Positions 1-6,140 of a stretch of DNA of 64,000 nucleotides are shown here, one piece after another. A model generated the notes under the pieces. It saw only the letters and a program-made list of their open reading frames with translations, made no database searches and was not told the origin of the DNA. The translations under genes were made by a program, and so were the position numbers. Origin of the DNA: Plantactinospora sp039889035 (GTDB lineage Bacteria > Actinomycetota > Actinomycetes > Mycobacteriales > Micromonosporaceae); the NCBI GenBank assembly GCA_039889035.1, contig JBDQQY010000002.1, forward strand, positions 1 to 64,000, given 5' to 3'. The first letter of the stretch is position 1. Each line of letters begins with the position of its first letter.

Positions 1-1
1 A

Positions 2-100
2 GGTCGCGCAGTGACGTTCTCCCAGCGCATCGACAACTACCGGCGCCAGACCGGCCGGAAGACCCTGACCCCGCGTCAGTCCCGCCGACTGCGGAAGTAG
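2..100 (+). CDS. C-terminal end of a phage gene (partial)
   Basis: An open frame enters from the left edge and stops at TAG 98-100. The 32 visible residues are strongly basic (IDNYRRQTGRKTLTPRQSRRLRK at the end, split here only as a description of composition). A GTG at 11 could be an internal start. The function is not recognisable; the basic tail resembles small nucleic-acid-associated phage proteins. Confidence 0.5.
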   Translation, partial: GRAVTFSQRIDNYRRQTGRKTLTPRQSRRLRK

Positions 101-156
101 TAGAAGAAGAAGCAGTACCGGGACGGTCGGCGCGAGTACGTGACGGGTGGTGTCCG

Positions 157-444
157 GTGAACCCCGAGCAGACCCCCGCCCAGCCGCAGCAGACGCCGGA
201 GGAGAAGCGCCGCGACCAGATCGCCGCTTCGATGCGGAAGCTCAAGGCCAACTACAGCGGCGGCATCGAGTACTTCCACGTCGTCTCGGTCTTGCAGAGC
301 ATCGCCGACGACGTGTCCGACGCGGAGTTCCGGTCGGAGGTCCGTGCGGCGCTGGCCGCGCTGGCGCTGGTGCAAGAGGAGCAGAACCGGCGCCAGGACC
401 AGTTGATCGCCGAGGTTCGGGCCGAGCTGGACGGCGGCGCGTGA
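157..444 (+). CDS. small helical phage protein
   Basis: 95 residues from GTG 157. The N-terminus is Pro/Gln-rich, followed by predicted amphipathic helices and a Gln/Glu-rich C-terminal helix. Its stop overlaps the next start (TGATG at 442-446), so it belongs to the rightward early operon. No known domain recognised. Confidence 0.6.
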   Translation: MNPEQTPAQPQQTPEEKRRDQIAASMRKLKANYSGGIEYFHVVSVLQSIADDVSDAEFRSEVRAALAALALVQEEQNRRQDQLIAEVRAELDGGA

Positions 445-755
445 TGACTCCCGATCTGGACCCGGCCGGTTGGTGGCCGGACCGCGACACTCACGACCTG
501 CCGAAGGTCCGCGCCCCGTACCGGGTCCGGTTCCTGCGCCGTCGCGCCGACCGCCGCCGGCTCCGCGCCGTGCTGCTCCAGTCCGTGGCGCTGCTGCTGC
601 TCTCCGGCGGGGTGCTGATCCTCGCCGGTGTCGGTGAGGTGTACGCCGACCAGCGGTATGACGGGACGCCGGATCGGAAGGCGCCGGGGTTCTGCTACGT
701 CGAGCACGCTCCGGCGGGGGTGGCTCGCTGCCACGGAGCCGAGGTGCAGCCGTGA
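444..755 (+). CDS. single-pass membrane protein, unknown function
   Basis: 103 residues from ATG 444, overlapping the previous stop. A basic Arg-rich stretch precedes one strongly hydrophobic segment (about residues 46-64, rich in Leu/Val), and a short polar tail with two Cys follows. This suggests an inner-membrane anchor with a positively charged cytoplasmic side. Function unknown. Confidence 0.6.
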   Translation: MTPDLDPAGWWPDRDTHDLPKVRAPYRVRFLRRRADRRRLRAVLLQSVALLLLSGGVLILAGVGEVYADQRYDGTPDRKAPGFCYVEHAPAGVARCHGAEVQP

Positions 756-955
756 GCAGCTACGAGACGGCCGGCGGGCTCGACCTTGCCCAGCCGGATG
801 CGACGGACGACGGGTCGGCTTGGACCCCGAGCGCCGACGCAGCTCCGCCCGTGGTCGGCCAGAAGACGGCCACGGGCGGGGTCACCCAAGACCTACACGG
901 CATGGCCGGCCCGGGTCCGGCAAGGCGTGGCGGTGGCCCGGCGGGGCGGGGCTAG
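752..955 (+). CDS. short hypothetical phage protein
   Basis: 67 residues from GTG 752, overlapping the preceding stop by 4 bp. Low complexity, Gly/Ala/Pro-rich, no recognisable motif. The 4-bp overlap supports translation, but composition alone is weak evidence. Confidence 0.4.
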   Translation: MSSYETAGGLDLAQPDATDDGSAWTPSADAAPPVVGQKTATGGVTQDLHGMAGPGPARRGGGPAGRG

Positions 956-979
956 GCGAGGAGCACCACAACGAAAGCG

Positions 980-1002
980 GCCTCGGACACAAGGTCCGAG
1001 GC
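980..1002 (+). promoter_or_regulatory. perfect 9-bp hairpin ahead of the 1025 gene
   Basis: GCCTCGGAC at 980-988 pairs perfectly with GTCCGAGGC at 994-1002 around a 5-nt loop. No T-tract follows, and the next gene's AGGGAG ribosome site lies at 1013-1018. It may be a weak terminator or an RNA-processing/translation-control hairpin. Confidence 0.5.
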
Positions 1003-1024
1003 CACCCGACACAGGGAGTATTCC

Positions 1025-1603
1025 ATGAAGGTTCGGCTGACCGGTAAGGGCACCCGCCCACTGCTGATGCACAACGTCCGGCTGGCGTCGCCGCTGAACG
1101 CGTACGCGAAGCAGCTCAAGGCGCTGAACAGCAAGCGTGTCAAGACCGATGAGGACCGGCTCGCCGTGGCGCGAGTGGAGTTCGAGGGCTCGCTCTACTT
1201 CGACGACGAGGTTGGCCCGTACGTGCCGGGCCCGAACCTGCTGGCGTCGCTGGTCGAAGGCGGCCGGCTCACGAAGGCCGGCAAGAAGATCGAGCGCGGC
1301 GTGAACGTCGACGACCTGATCATGCCGCTGATCTACCGGGGCCCGCGCGACGTCGAGTCGCTGTGGGGCGGCGGCGAGTCCGAGTACGTCGACCTCCGCA
1401 CCGTCGTGGTGCAGCGGAACAAGGTCGACCGTTGCCGGCCGATCTTCCGTGAGTGGGCTTTCGAGGCCGAGATCCTGCTCGACCCGGCCGTGATCGACCT
1501 GGCCGAGTTCACCGACGTGGCCCGGAATGCGGGTGGGATGGCCGGCATCGGCGACTACCGGCGGATGTACGGCCGCTACTCGGTGGAGATCGAAGCTCTC
1601 TGA
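1025..1603 (+). CDS. phage protein of unknown function, weakly RAMP-like
   Basis: 192 residues from ATG 1025 with AGGGAG 7 nt upstream. Near the N-terminus is PLLMHN, in the middle PGPNLLASLVEGG, and at the C-terminus a Gly-rich GIGDYRRMYGRYSVE segment. A late Gly-rich loop preceding a final beta strand is reminiscent of RAMP (RRM-like Cas5/6/7) proteins, but I cannot confirm homology. The gene lies immediately upstream of the structured repeat array at 1611-2444, so an RNA-binding role is an attractive inference only. Confidence is high that it is a gene and low for any function. Confidence 0.8.
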   Translation: MKVRLTGKGTRPLLMHNVRLASPLNAYAKQLKALNSKRVKTDEDRLAVARVEFEGSLYFDDEVGPYVPGPNLLASLVEGGRLTKAGKKIERGVNVDDLIMPLIYRGPRDVESLWGGGESEYVDLRTVVVQRNKVDRCRPIFREWAFEAEILLDPAVIDLAEFTDVARNAGGMAGIGDYRRMYGRYSVEIEAL

Positions 1604-1693
1604 TGACTTCCTTGGCTGGGCAGGTCACGGCAGTGCTGGGTCCGTCAAGGCTCGGCTGGTCGCGGCATGGCTCGGCCTGGCTTGGCGGGGAGA

Positions 1694-1735
1694 CGGGTGA
1701 CTGGCAGGCACCGGAGTTCGAGTCTCCGGCACCCG
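1694..1735 (+). ncRNA. tRNA-like minihelix element 1
   Basis: 7-nt acceptor-like strand CGGGTGA (1694-1700), 11-nt linker CTGGCAGGCAC, 5-bp T-stem CGGAG/CTCCG, T-loop TTCGAGT (1717-1723), and return strand GCACCCG (1729-1735). Six of seven acceptor pairs form. There is no D-arm or anticodon arm, and CGCAA rather than CCA follows. Confidence 0.6.
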
Positions 1736-1811
1736 CGCAACAGGGCTGGGCGCGGCGCGGCGTGGCTGGGTCTGGCAAGGCATTGCTGGGCGGCGCTGGG
1801 CAGGGCTTGGA

Positions 1812-1853
1812 CGGGTGGACGGTCTTCGGTGCGGTTCGACTCCGCACCACCGG
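1812..1853 (+). ncRNA. tRNA-like minihelix element 2
   Basis: Acceptor strand CGGGTGG (1812-1818) and return CCACCGG (1847-1853), with one mismatch. The 11-nt linker is ACGGTCTTCGG, the T-stem TGCGG/CCGCA and the T-loop TTCGACT. The T-stem differs from element 1 by paired changes. CGCAA follows, as after element 1. Confidence 0.6.
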
Positions 1854-1932
1854 CGCAACGAGGAAGGGCTCGGCGGGGCATCGCACGGCTGTGCAAGGCG
1901 AGGCGGGGCTCAGCCCGGCAAGGCAGGGATGG

Positions 1933-1974
1933 CGGACGGCTGGCAGGCACCGGGGTTCGAGCCCCTGGCGTCCA
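1933..1974 (+). ncRNA. tRNA-like minihelix element 3
   Basis: Acceptor core GGACG (1934-1938) pairs with CGTCC (1969-1973). Positions 4 and 5 have both changed on both strands relative to element 1, so pairing is kept. The linker is identical to element 1. The T-stem is CGGGG/CCCTG with one G-T pair, and the loop is TTCGAGC. Confidence 0.6.
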
Positions 1975-2042
1975 CGCACATGGCTGGGTCTGGCCAGGCA
2001 CGGCGAGGTCATGCCAGGCAGTGCAAGGCAGGGCGGGGATGG

Positions 2043-2084
2043 CGGGCGGTTGGTCTTCGCCGGGGTTCGACTCCCCGGCGCCCA
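2043..2084 (+). ncRNA. tRNA-like minihelix element 4
   Basis: Acceptor core GGGCG (2044-2048) pairs with CGCCC (2079-2083). The linker TTGGTCTTCGC is of the element-2 type. The T-stem is CGGGG/CCCCG and the T-loop TTCGACT. A compensatory C-G replaces T-A at acceptor position 5. Confidence 0.6.
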
Positions 2085-2214
2085 CGGATGGCTTGGCGTG
2101 GCGGGATCGGGTCAGGCAAGGAGGGGCAAGGCACGGCGAGGCACGGCGAGGCATGGCGCGGCGTGGTTCGGCGGGTTTCGGCATGGCAGGGCACGGCAGG
2201 GACGGGCATGGGGT

Positions 2215-2256
2215 CGGGTGGCTGGCAGTCATCGCGGTTCGAGACCGCGACACCCA
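2215..2256 (+). ncRNA. tRNA-like minihelix element 5
   Basis: Acceptor core GGGTG (2216-2220) pairs with CACCC (2251-2255). The linker CTGGCAGTCAT is of the element-1 type. The T-stem is CGCGG/CCGCG and the T-loop TTCGAGA. It follows the longest pentamer block (24 units). Confidence 0.6.
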
Positions 2257-2329
2257 CGCGTGGCATGGCGCCGTCGGGCGTGGCCGGGCGTGGCTCGGAT
2301 TGGCGAGGCCAGGCCAGGCAAGGCAGGCA

Positions 2330-2371
2330 GGGGTGTCTTGGCGTCTCCGGGGTTCAAGTCCCCGGCACCCC
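2330..2371 (+). ncRNA. tRNA-like minihelix element 6
   Basis: The best-paired copy: GGGGTGT (2330-2336) pairs over all seven positions, with one G-T, to GCACCCC (2365-2371). The linker is CTTGGCGTCTC, the T-stem CGGGG/CCCCG and the T-loop TTCAAGT. The T-loop keeps the TTCRANN consensus with A for G at the R position. Confidence 0.6.
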
Positions 2372-2469
2372 ACGCACGGCATGGCTCGGCTCCGCTGTGC
2401 GGGGCGTGGCGGTGCGGGGCCCGGCGTGGCTCGGCAGGGCGAGGAACCACAACGCGAGGGAGAACAGCA

Positions 2470-3015
2470 GTGTTTGAGGTCAAGGGCGATCGTGCCCAGT
2501 GGCGGACCATCTTCGAGCACATCAGCGGCATGCAGCCGGGCGAGGTCGTGAAGTACGACGAGTTGGCCGGTCTGTTGCCGGACGCGCCGGAGGGTTCGGT
2601 TCGGTCGGCGTTCTACCGGGCCGTCCGGGAGTGCGAGGCCGAGCTGAAGCGGACCTTCGCGAACGTGCGCGGGGTCGGTTTCAAGATGGTCGACGCCAAC
2701 GAGCACGAGCGGCTTGCTCGCGTCCACCACAAGCGGGCCAAGCGGCAACTCAAGACGGGCAAGCGGAAGGCCGCTTCGGCGGACCGGTCCCGGCTGTCCC
2801 GCGAGGAACGGGCGCGGATCGACGCGATCGAGCTGAACCTGTCGCGGCAGATCGAGATGACGAACCGGTTGCAGGACCGGGTGGCGAAGGTCGAGACGGA
2901 CCTGAAGGTCGCCCGGCGGGAGCAGCGCACGGATTCGGCGGCACTGGCGGACCGGGTCGACCGGCTGGCGCTGCTGCTGGAGAAGCACGGCATCGCCGAC
3001 AAGGCCGCCGCGTAG
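2470..3015 (+). CDS. phage protein: N-terminal wHTH-like domain, C-terminal coiled coil
   Basis: 181 residues from GTG 2470, with GAGGGAGA 8-9 nt upstream deciding the start (the frame stays open far upstream through the repeat array). Residues 1-75 look like a winged-helix fold (MQPGEVVKYDELAGLL, then a Arg-rich recognition-type helix). Residues 80-115 are Lys/Arg-rich, and about 118-175 form a heptad coiled coil. Being basic, it could bind nucleic acid. It lies directly downstream of the repeat array and ends at a strong hairpin. Function unknown. Confidence 0.75.
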   Translation: MFEVKGDRAQWRTIFEHISGMQPGEVVKYDELAGLLPDAPEGSVRSAFYRAVRECEAELKRTFANVRGVGFKMVDANEHERLARVHHKRAKRQLKTGKRKAASADRSRLSREERARIDAIELNLSRQIEMTNRLQDRVAKVETDLKVARREQRTDSAALADRVDRLALLLEKHGIADKAAA

Positions 3016-3020
3016 TCCTT

Positions 3021-3058
3021 CGGGTCCCGCTCTGGCTGAGGGGGCAGAGCGGGACCCG
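3021..3058 (+). terminator. strong hairpin terminator
   Basis: CGGGTCCCGCTCTG (3021-3034) pairs perfectly over 14 bp with 3045-3058 around a 10-nt loop, just after the stop at 3015. There is no T-tract, as is common in actinomycetes. Confidence 0.75.
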
Positions 3059-3074
3059 ACCCCCAAGACGAGAA

Positions 3075-3102
3075 CCGGTCGGGTGCGTGCACACCCGACC
3101 GG
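3075..3102 (+). promoter_or_regulatory. 11-bp hairpin before the 3128 gene
   Basis: CCGGTCGGGTG (3075-3085) pairs perfectly with CACCCGACCGG (3092-3102) around a 6-nt loop. It lies 10 nt before the AGGAGAGGA ribosome site, so it could be a second terminator or a translation-control hairpin. Confidence 0.55.
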
Positions 3103-3127
3103 CCGGATCACAGGAGAGGAAGCTCCC

Positions 3128-3385
3128 ATGTCCAACGAGACCGTACCCCGAACCCCGTTTCGGATCGAAGAGCGGCTGTCGAACGGCACCGTGTACGCCG
3201 CCGCGAACTATCAGGACCGGGAAAGGGCCGCGTCCGGCTTCGACGGCTGGATTCGGTACACGGTGAAAGCCGCCGACGCGTTCGGTGTGCCGAATCCGCT
3301 GGCGCCGCACGGGGATCGGCACCTGGTGCTGCTGGGCCCGGACCGGCGGCGTGTGCAGTCCGTGGTGGAAGGGCCGGCGCTGTGA
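3128..3385 (+). CDS. small phage protein
   Basis: 85 residues from ATG 3128, chosen for AGGAGAGGA at 3112-3120. Mixed alpha/beta composition with no recognisable motif. First gene of a new run of 4-bp-overlapping genes. Confidence 0.6.
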   Translation: MSNETVPRTPFRIEERLSNGTVYAAANYQDRERAASGFDGWIRYTVKAADAFGVPNPLAPHGDRHLVLLGPDRRRVQSVVEGPAL

Positions 3386-3462
3386 GCGGGGCATGCGCCG
3401 CCATGGTCTTCATCGCCGTCCTTGCCGGGCTGATGTGGTGGCAGATCCGGGACGGTTCGTGA
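3382..3462 (+). CDS. 26-residue membrane peptide
   Basis: GTG 3382 overlaps the previous stop by 4 bp, and its TGA overlaps the next ATG (ATGA at 3459-3464 region). Almost the whole peptide is one hydrophobic segment (AAMVFIAVLAGLMWW) followed by a short charged end. Coupling on both sides argues that it is translated. Function unknown. Confidence 0.5.
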   Translation: MSGACAAMVFIAVLAGLMWWQIRDGS

Positions 3463-3629
3463 TGGCCGCCGAGATCGTCGCCGTCGACCCGGACCAGCCC
3501 GGCATGTACACGGTCGCGGTCGTCGAGTGCCCCTGCGGCGGTGTCGTCGGTGAGTGCGGCTGCGACGAGATGGTCACCGACTGGCTGCGCCGGTTCGAGC
3601 AGATGCACCGGGCCGGAGTTGCCCGATGA
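3462..3629 (+). CDS. small Cys-rich protein (possible zinc site)
   Basis: 55 residues from ATG 3462. A CPCGG...CGC cluster in the middle could bind zinc, and an amphipathic C-terminal helix follows. Overlaps both neighbours. Function unknown. Confidence 0.55.
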   Translation: MAAEIVAVDPDQPGMYTVAVVECPCGGVVGECGCDEMVTDWLRRFEQMHRAGVAR

Positions 3630-3778
3630 ACCTCGCCGACATGCTCCGCCACCGGCCCGCGCACGCGGTGCTGGCCGAGATCTGGCGTCGAGTCTCCCCA
3701 CCCCAAGACCCGTGGATGTGGACCGCCAACACCACGTTGCTGCCCGTCTACATCCCGTACGGAAGGACTCACCGATGA
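3626..3778 (+). CDS. 50-residue phage protein
   Basis: ATG 3626 overlaps the stop at 3629, and its own stop overlaps the ATG at 3775. An N-terminal helix is followed by an aromatic, Pro-rich end. No recognisable domain. Confidence 0.5.
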   Translation: MNLADMLRHRPAHAVLAEIWRRVSPPQDPWMWTANTTLLPVYIPYGRTHR

Positions 3779-4068
3779 GCGACAACCTGAGCCCCGCCAC
3801 GCGTGACCTGATCGCCCGCGTTGAAGCCGCCGTGCCCACCCAGCAAACGCCGGAGTTCACCCGCTACGCCGAGGGCTTGGTCTGCGTCTCGGTGTGCACG
3901 TCGCTGCCCGACGACGCGGCGACGGCGCGGATCAACCTGATGCCGCCGATGGGCGACCGGGGCGAGTGGGTGCTGTCCGAAGCGGCCGAGTTCGCCGACG
4001 GCAGCCCGCACCCGAACCCGTGTGACATCAACCCGCAGACCCACCGACACCTTCTCTTCGAGTGGTGA
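3775..4068 (+). CDS. 97-residue phage protein
   Basis: ATG 3775, overlapping the previous stop. Alternating strands and an acidic composition; no recognisable motif. Ends 11 nt before the next GTG. Confidence 0.55.
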   Translation: MSDNLSPATRDLIARVEAAVPTQQTPEFTRYAEGLVCVSVCTSLPDDAATARINLMPPMGDRGEWVLSEAAEFADGSPHPNPCDINPQTHRHLLFEW

Positions 4069-4078
4069 GGCGGTCGTC

Positions 4079-4369
4079 GTGAGCCTGACTACTGACGTGA
4101 TGGACCGGCTCACCGAACTCGGCGACAGCGCGAACGAGATCGCCGAAGCGTTGGAGGACAAGGGCATCACGGGAGTGCCGCAGTCCGACTGCGCGTGCCC
4201 GATCGCCGTCTACCTGTCGAGCGATTTCGGGGCCGTGCAGGTCGGCGACGAGGTGATCACCATCCAGGAGTTGCGGATCCCGACCCCTGCCGCCGTCACA
4301 GAGTTCATCTACGCCTTCGACCAGGAAGAGTTCCCGGAACTCATCTCCGACCCGGAGGTGGAGTCGTGA
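4079..4369 (+). CDS. 96-residue acidic phage protein
   Basis: GTG 4079. The first 30 residues (RLTELGDSANEIAEALEDKGITG) are followed by a CACPIAVYL segment, a pattern seen in small actinophage proteins of unknown function. The C-terminus is acidic. Overlaps the next start by 4 bp. Confidence 0.55.
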   Translation: MSLTTDVMDRLTELGDSANEIAEALEDKGITGVPQSDCACPIAVYLSSDFGAVQVGDEVITIQELRIPTPAAVTEFIYAFDQEEFPELISDPEVES

Positions 4370-4602
4370 TCGCCCGTCTGATCGATACCGCCCCTATCTG
4401 GGGTTCCACGATCGCCCCCGCCGTGCTGCTGCTGGGTCTGGGGATCTTGCTGCAACCCAACTCGGTGCATCCGCCCCGGCATCGGGAGGGAGTCCGGGCG
4501 ACGCGGATCGTGCGCCGGCTCGAAGCCGAGCGCGGAAGGTACCGCCGGCCCACCGGGTTCCAGTCGCCGCTGTTCACCGTTCCCCGAGAGGCCACCCGAT
4601 GA
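4366..4602 (+). CDS. single-pass membrane protein
   Basis: 78 residues from GTG 4366. One hydrophobic stretch (about residues 13-30, AVLLLGLGILL) is followed by an Arg-rich cytoplasmic tail. Overlaps both neighbours by 4 bp. Function unknown. Confidence 0.55.
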   Translation: MIARLIDTAPIWGSTIAPAVLLLGLGILLQPNSVHPPRHREGVRATRIVRRLEAERGRYRRPTGFQSPLFTVPREATR

Positions 4603-4961
4603 CCGAGCCGACTCAAGAGCAACTGCGCACCGAAGCGTACTGGCGGTCAACGATCTCGGCCGAGCTGTACGCCGAAGCGGAGAACATCGAGCGGACGTTC
4701 GAGACGAAGGCGTTGGGTGTGGCTGTCTCGGCGATCGTGGCTCACATCGCGGGCAAGGTCGGGCAGATGCCGGACCGCCGTCCCCGCGTGTACGACCGGG
4801 AGCCGCCGGCCGACGTCACGTCGGTATGCGACCGGGAAGGCGACGAGTGGTGCCGCACCGACAGCGGCTGGGTTGCGGTCGTTGGCGGCGGACCACTCGA
4901 CTTTCCGGAACTGCGCGACTCCTGGGGCCCGATCACATCGTGGCCAGGCGGGGGTGCGTGA
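4599..4961 (+). CDS. 120-residue phage protein
   Basis: ATG 4599. The N-terminal half is helical, and the C-terminal half has short strands with CDREGDEWCRTDSGW, resembling a small beta domain. Function not recognised. Overlaps the next ATG by one base (TGATG). Confidence 0.55.
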   Translation: MTEPTQEQLRTEAYWRSTISAELYAEAENIERTFETKALGVAVSAIVAHIAGKVGQMPDRRPRVYDREPPADVTSVCDREGDEWCRTDSGWVAVVGGGPLDFPELRDSWGPITSWPGGGA

Positions 4962-5314
4962 TGGGTGTCGGCACTGTCGTCTTCGTCGCCGTCATGCTCT
5001 CCGTCCTCGCCGCGATCGGCGTGAAGGTGCTCGTCGACGCGATCCGAGACCAGCCGCCGCGGACCCTGCCGCAAGAACTCGCCGACCGGCTGGAGTGGCA
5101 GGTCTGGAACCCCACCGGCCGGCACGCGGTCTCCGGCGACACGTGGCCGGAGCACGACGAAGACGCCGACGAAGACGGCTGCTGGTGCCGGGGCTGCTTC
5201 GAGGTCGAGCTGGAGCTGATGCAGGACGCGGAGATCTTCGCCCTGTTTGCGGGGTTGGTGGATACGCCGGAGTTGCGGGAGTTGGCGGACCGGGCACGCC
5301 GGGGGATCCGATGA
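4961..5314 (+). CDS. membrane-anchored acidic protein
   Basis: 117 residues from ATG 4961. An N-terminal transmembrane segment (about residues 3-22) is followed by a soluble acidic domain with a CWCRGC cluster, possibly a metal site. Overlaps the methylase start by 4 bp. Confidence 0.55.
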   Translation: MGVGTVVFVAVMLSVLAAIGVKVLVDAIRDQPPRTLPQELADRLEWQVWNPTGRHAVSGDTWPEHDEDADEDGCWCRGCFEVELELMQDAEIFALFAGLVDTPELRELADRARRGIR

Positions 5315-5934
5315 AGCCGCGTCTGCTGGACCTGTTCTGCTGCGCCGGCGGCGCCAGCCGTGGGTACGCCGATGCCGGGTTCGAGGTCGTCGGCGTCGAC
5401 ATCAATCCGCAGCCCCGGTACCCGTACGAGTTCCACCAGGCCGACGCGCTGACCTTCCCCCTGGACGGGTTCGACGCGGTGCACGCCTCGCCACCGTGCA
5501 AGAGGTTCACCCGGCTGTCCGCGCTGCACGCCAGGCACCGGCATCCCGACCTGCTGACGCCGACGCGGGAAAGGCTGCTCCGGAGCGGACTTCCGTGGGT
5601 CATCGAGAACGTACCGGGGTCCCCGATGCGGGCGGACCTGGTGCTCTGCGGCGAGATGTTCGGCCTGGGCGTGCGCCGGCACCGGTGGTTCGAGACCAGC
5701 CCGTCGCTCTTCTCGATGCTGCCGCCGTGCCGCCACGACCGCCGCGTGGTCAGCGTGCACGGCATGCCGGGCGGCCGGTCCACCAGGGACGGCGTGCTGC
5801 CGACCTTCGCCGACTGGAAGGCGGCGATGGGCATCGACTGGATGTCCGTCCGCGAGCTGTCTCAGGCGATCCCGCCGGCGTACACCCGCTTCATCGGTGA
5901 GCAGCTGATGGCGCACCTGCGGGTGTCGTCGTGA
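5311..5934 (+). CDS. minimal cytosine-C5 DNA methyltransferase-like protein
   Basis: 207 residues. Motif I is DLFCCAGGASRG (residues 7-18), the catalytic PC motif is ASPPCK (59-64) and the ENV motif is IENVPG (98-103). An RRHRWFE segment (122-128) matches motif VIII. The final helix with IGEQL fits motif X. The protein is far shorter than restriction-type m5C methylases (over 300 residues) and lacks an obvious target-recognition domain. Such short forms are common in actinophages and may protect phage DNA or act with a partner. The catalytic Cys is present, so activity is plausible. Embedded in the early operon with 4-bp overlaps. Confidence 0.8.
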   Translation: MKPRLLDLFCCAGGASRGYADAGFEVVGVDINPQPRYPYEFHQADALTFPLDGFDAVHASPPCKRFTRLSALHARHRHPDLLTPTRERLLRSGLPWVIENVPGSPMRADLVLCGEMFGLGVRRHRWFETSPSLFSMLPPCRHDRRVVSVHGMPGGRSTRDGVLPTFADWKAAMGIDWMSVRELSQAIPPAYTRFIGEQLMAHLRVSS

Positions 5935-6140
5935 TGGGCCGGTTGTTGCGCCGCTGGGCCACCACGGCAACCCGCGCCGAGAACACCCGACTCCGGGCAG
6001 AGACCCGGAACCTGCGCCGGATCGTCCGCGAGCTCCGCCACGCGCACCGAACCCTGGAGCACGTCGCCGCCATGAGGTCCGCGCACATCGGCCGGTTGCA
6101 GATGCAGCTCGCAGAAGCACACCAAGGAGAGAACCAGTGA
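5931..6140 (+). CDS. short basic coiled-coil protein
   Basis: 69 residues from GTG 5931 (ATG 5934 is the alternative). Nearly all helix, with heptad-like spacing and about one third Arg/His, so probably an oligomerising nucleic-acid-associated protein. It is immediately upstream of erf. Confidence 0.5.
   Translation: MMGRLLRRWATTATRAENTRLRAETRNLRRIVRELRHAHRTLEHVAAMRSAHIGRLQMQLAEAHQGENQ

Larger units (their letters stand above)
1611..2444 (+). ncRNA. candidate large structured RNA: CNNGG pentamer arrays with six tRNA-minihelix elements
   Basis: The stretch reads as seven blocks of in-register pentamers, mostly C-N-N-G-G, at 1611-1690 (16 units), 1741-1810 (14), 1859-1928 (14), 1979-2038 (12), 2092-2211 (24), 2259-2328 (14) and 2375-2444 (14). 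Between them sit six 42-nt elements described separately. Period five is incompatible with a conserved protein frame, and no coherent domain is encoded in any frame. The GG pairs spaced by three bases could form two-layer G-quadruplexes in RNA or single-stranded DNA. It lies between two genes of the same strand and may be co-transcribed with them. It matches no RNA family I know; phage-borne large RNAs such as GOLLD and ROOL are only a loose analogy. Confidence 0.6.

Noticed and set aside
1694..2371. The six T-arm motifs as ordinary tRNA genes
   Set aside because: Only 11 nt separate the acceptor strand from the T-stem, so there is no room for D and anticodon arms, and no CCA or plausible intron is seen.
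1611..2444. CRISPR array
   Set aside because: The repeated elements are conserved in structure, not sequence, the spacers are pentamer repeats, and no adaptation genes are nearby.
1453..3015. A 520-codon open frame running through the repeat array into the coiled-coil gene
   Set aside because: The part before 2470 overlaps the 1025 gene and the period-5 array, encodes Gly/Arg/Ala-rich low complexity, and a good ribosome site marks GTG 2470. Absence of stops reflects GC content.
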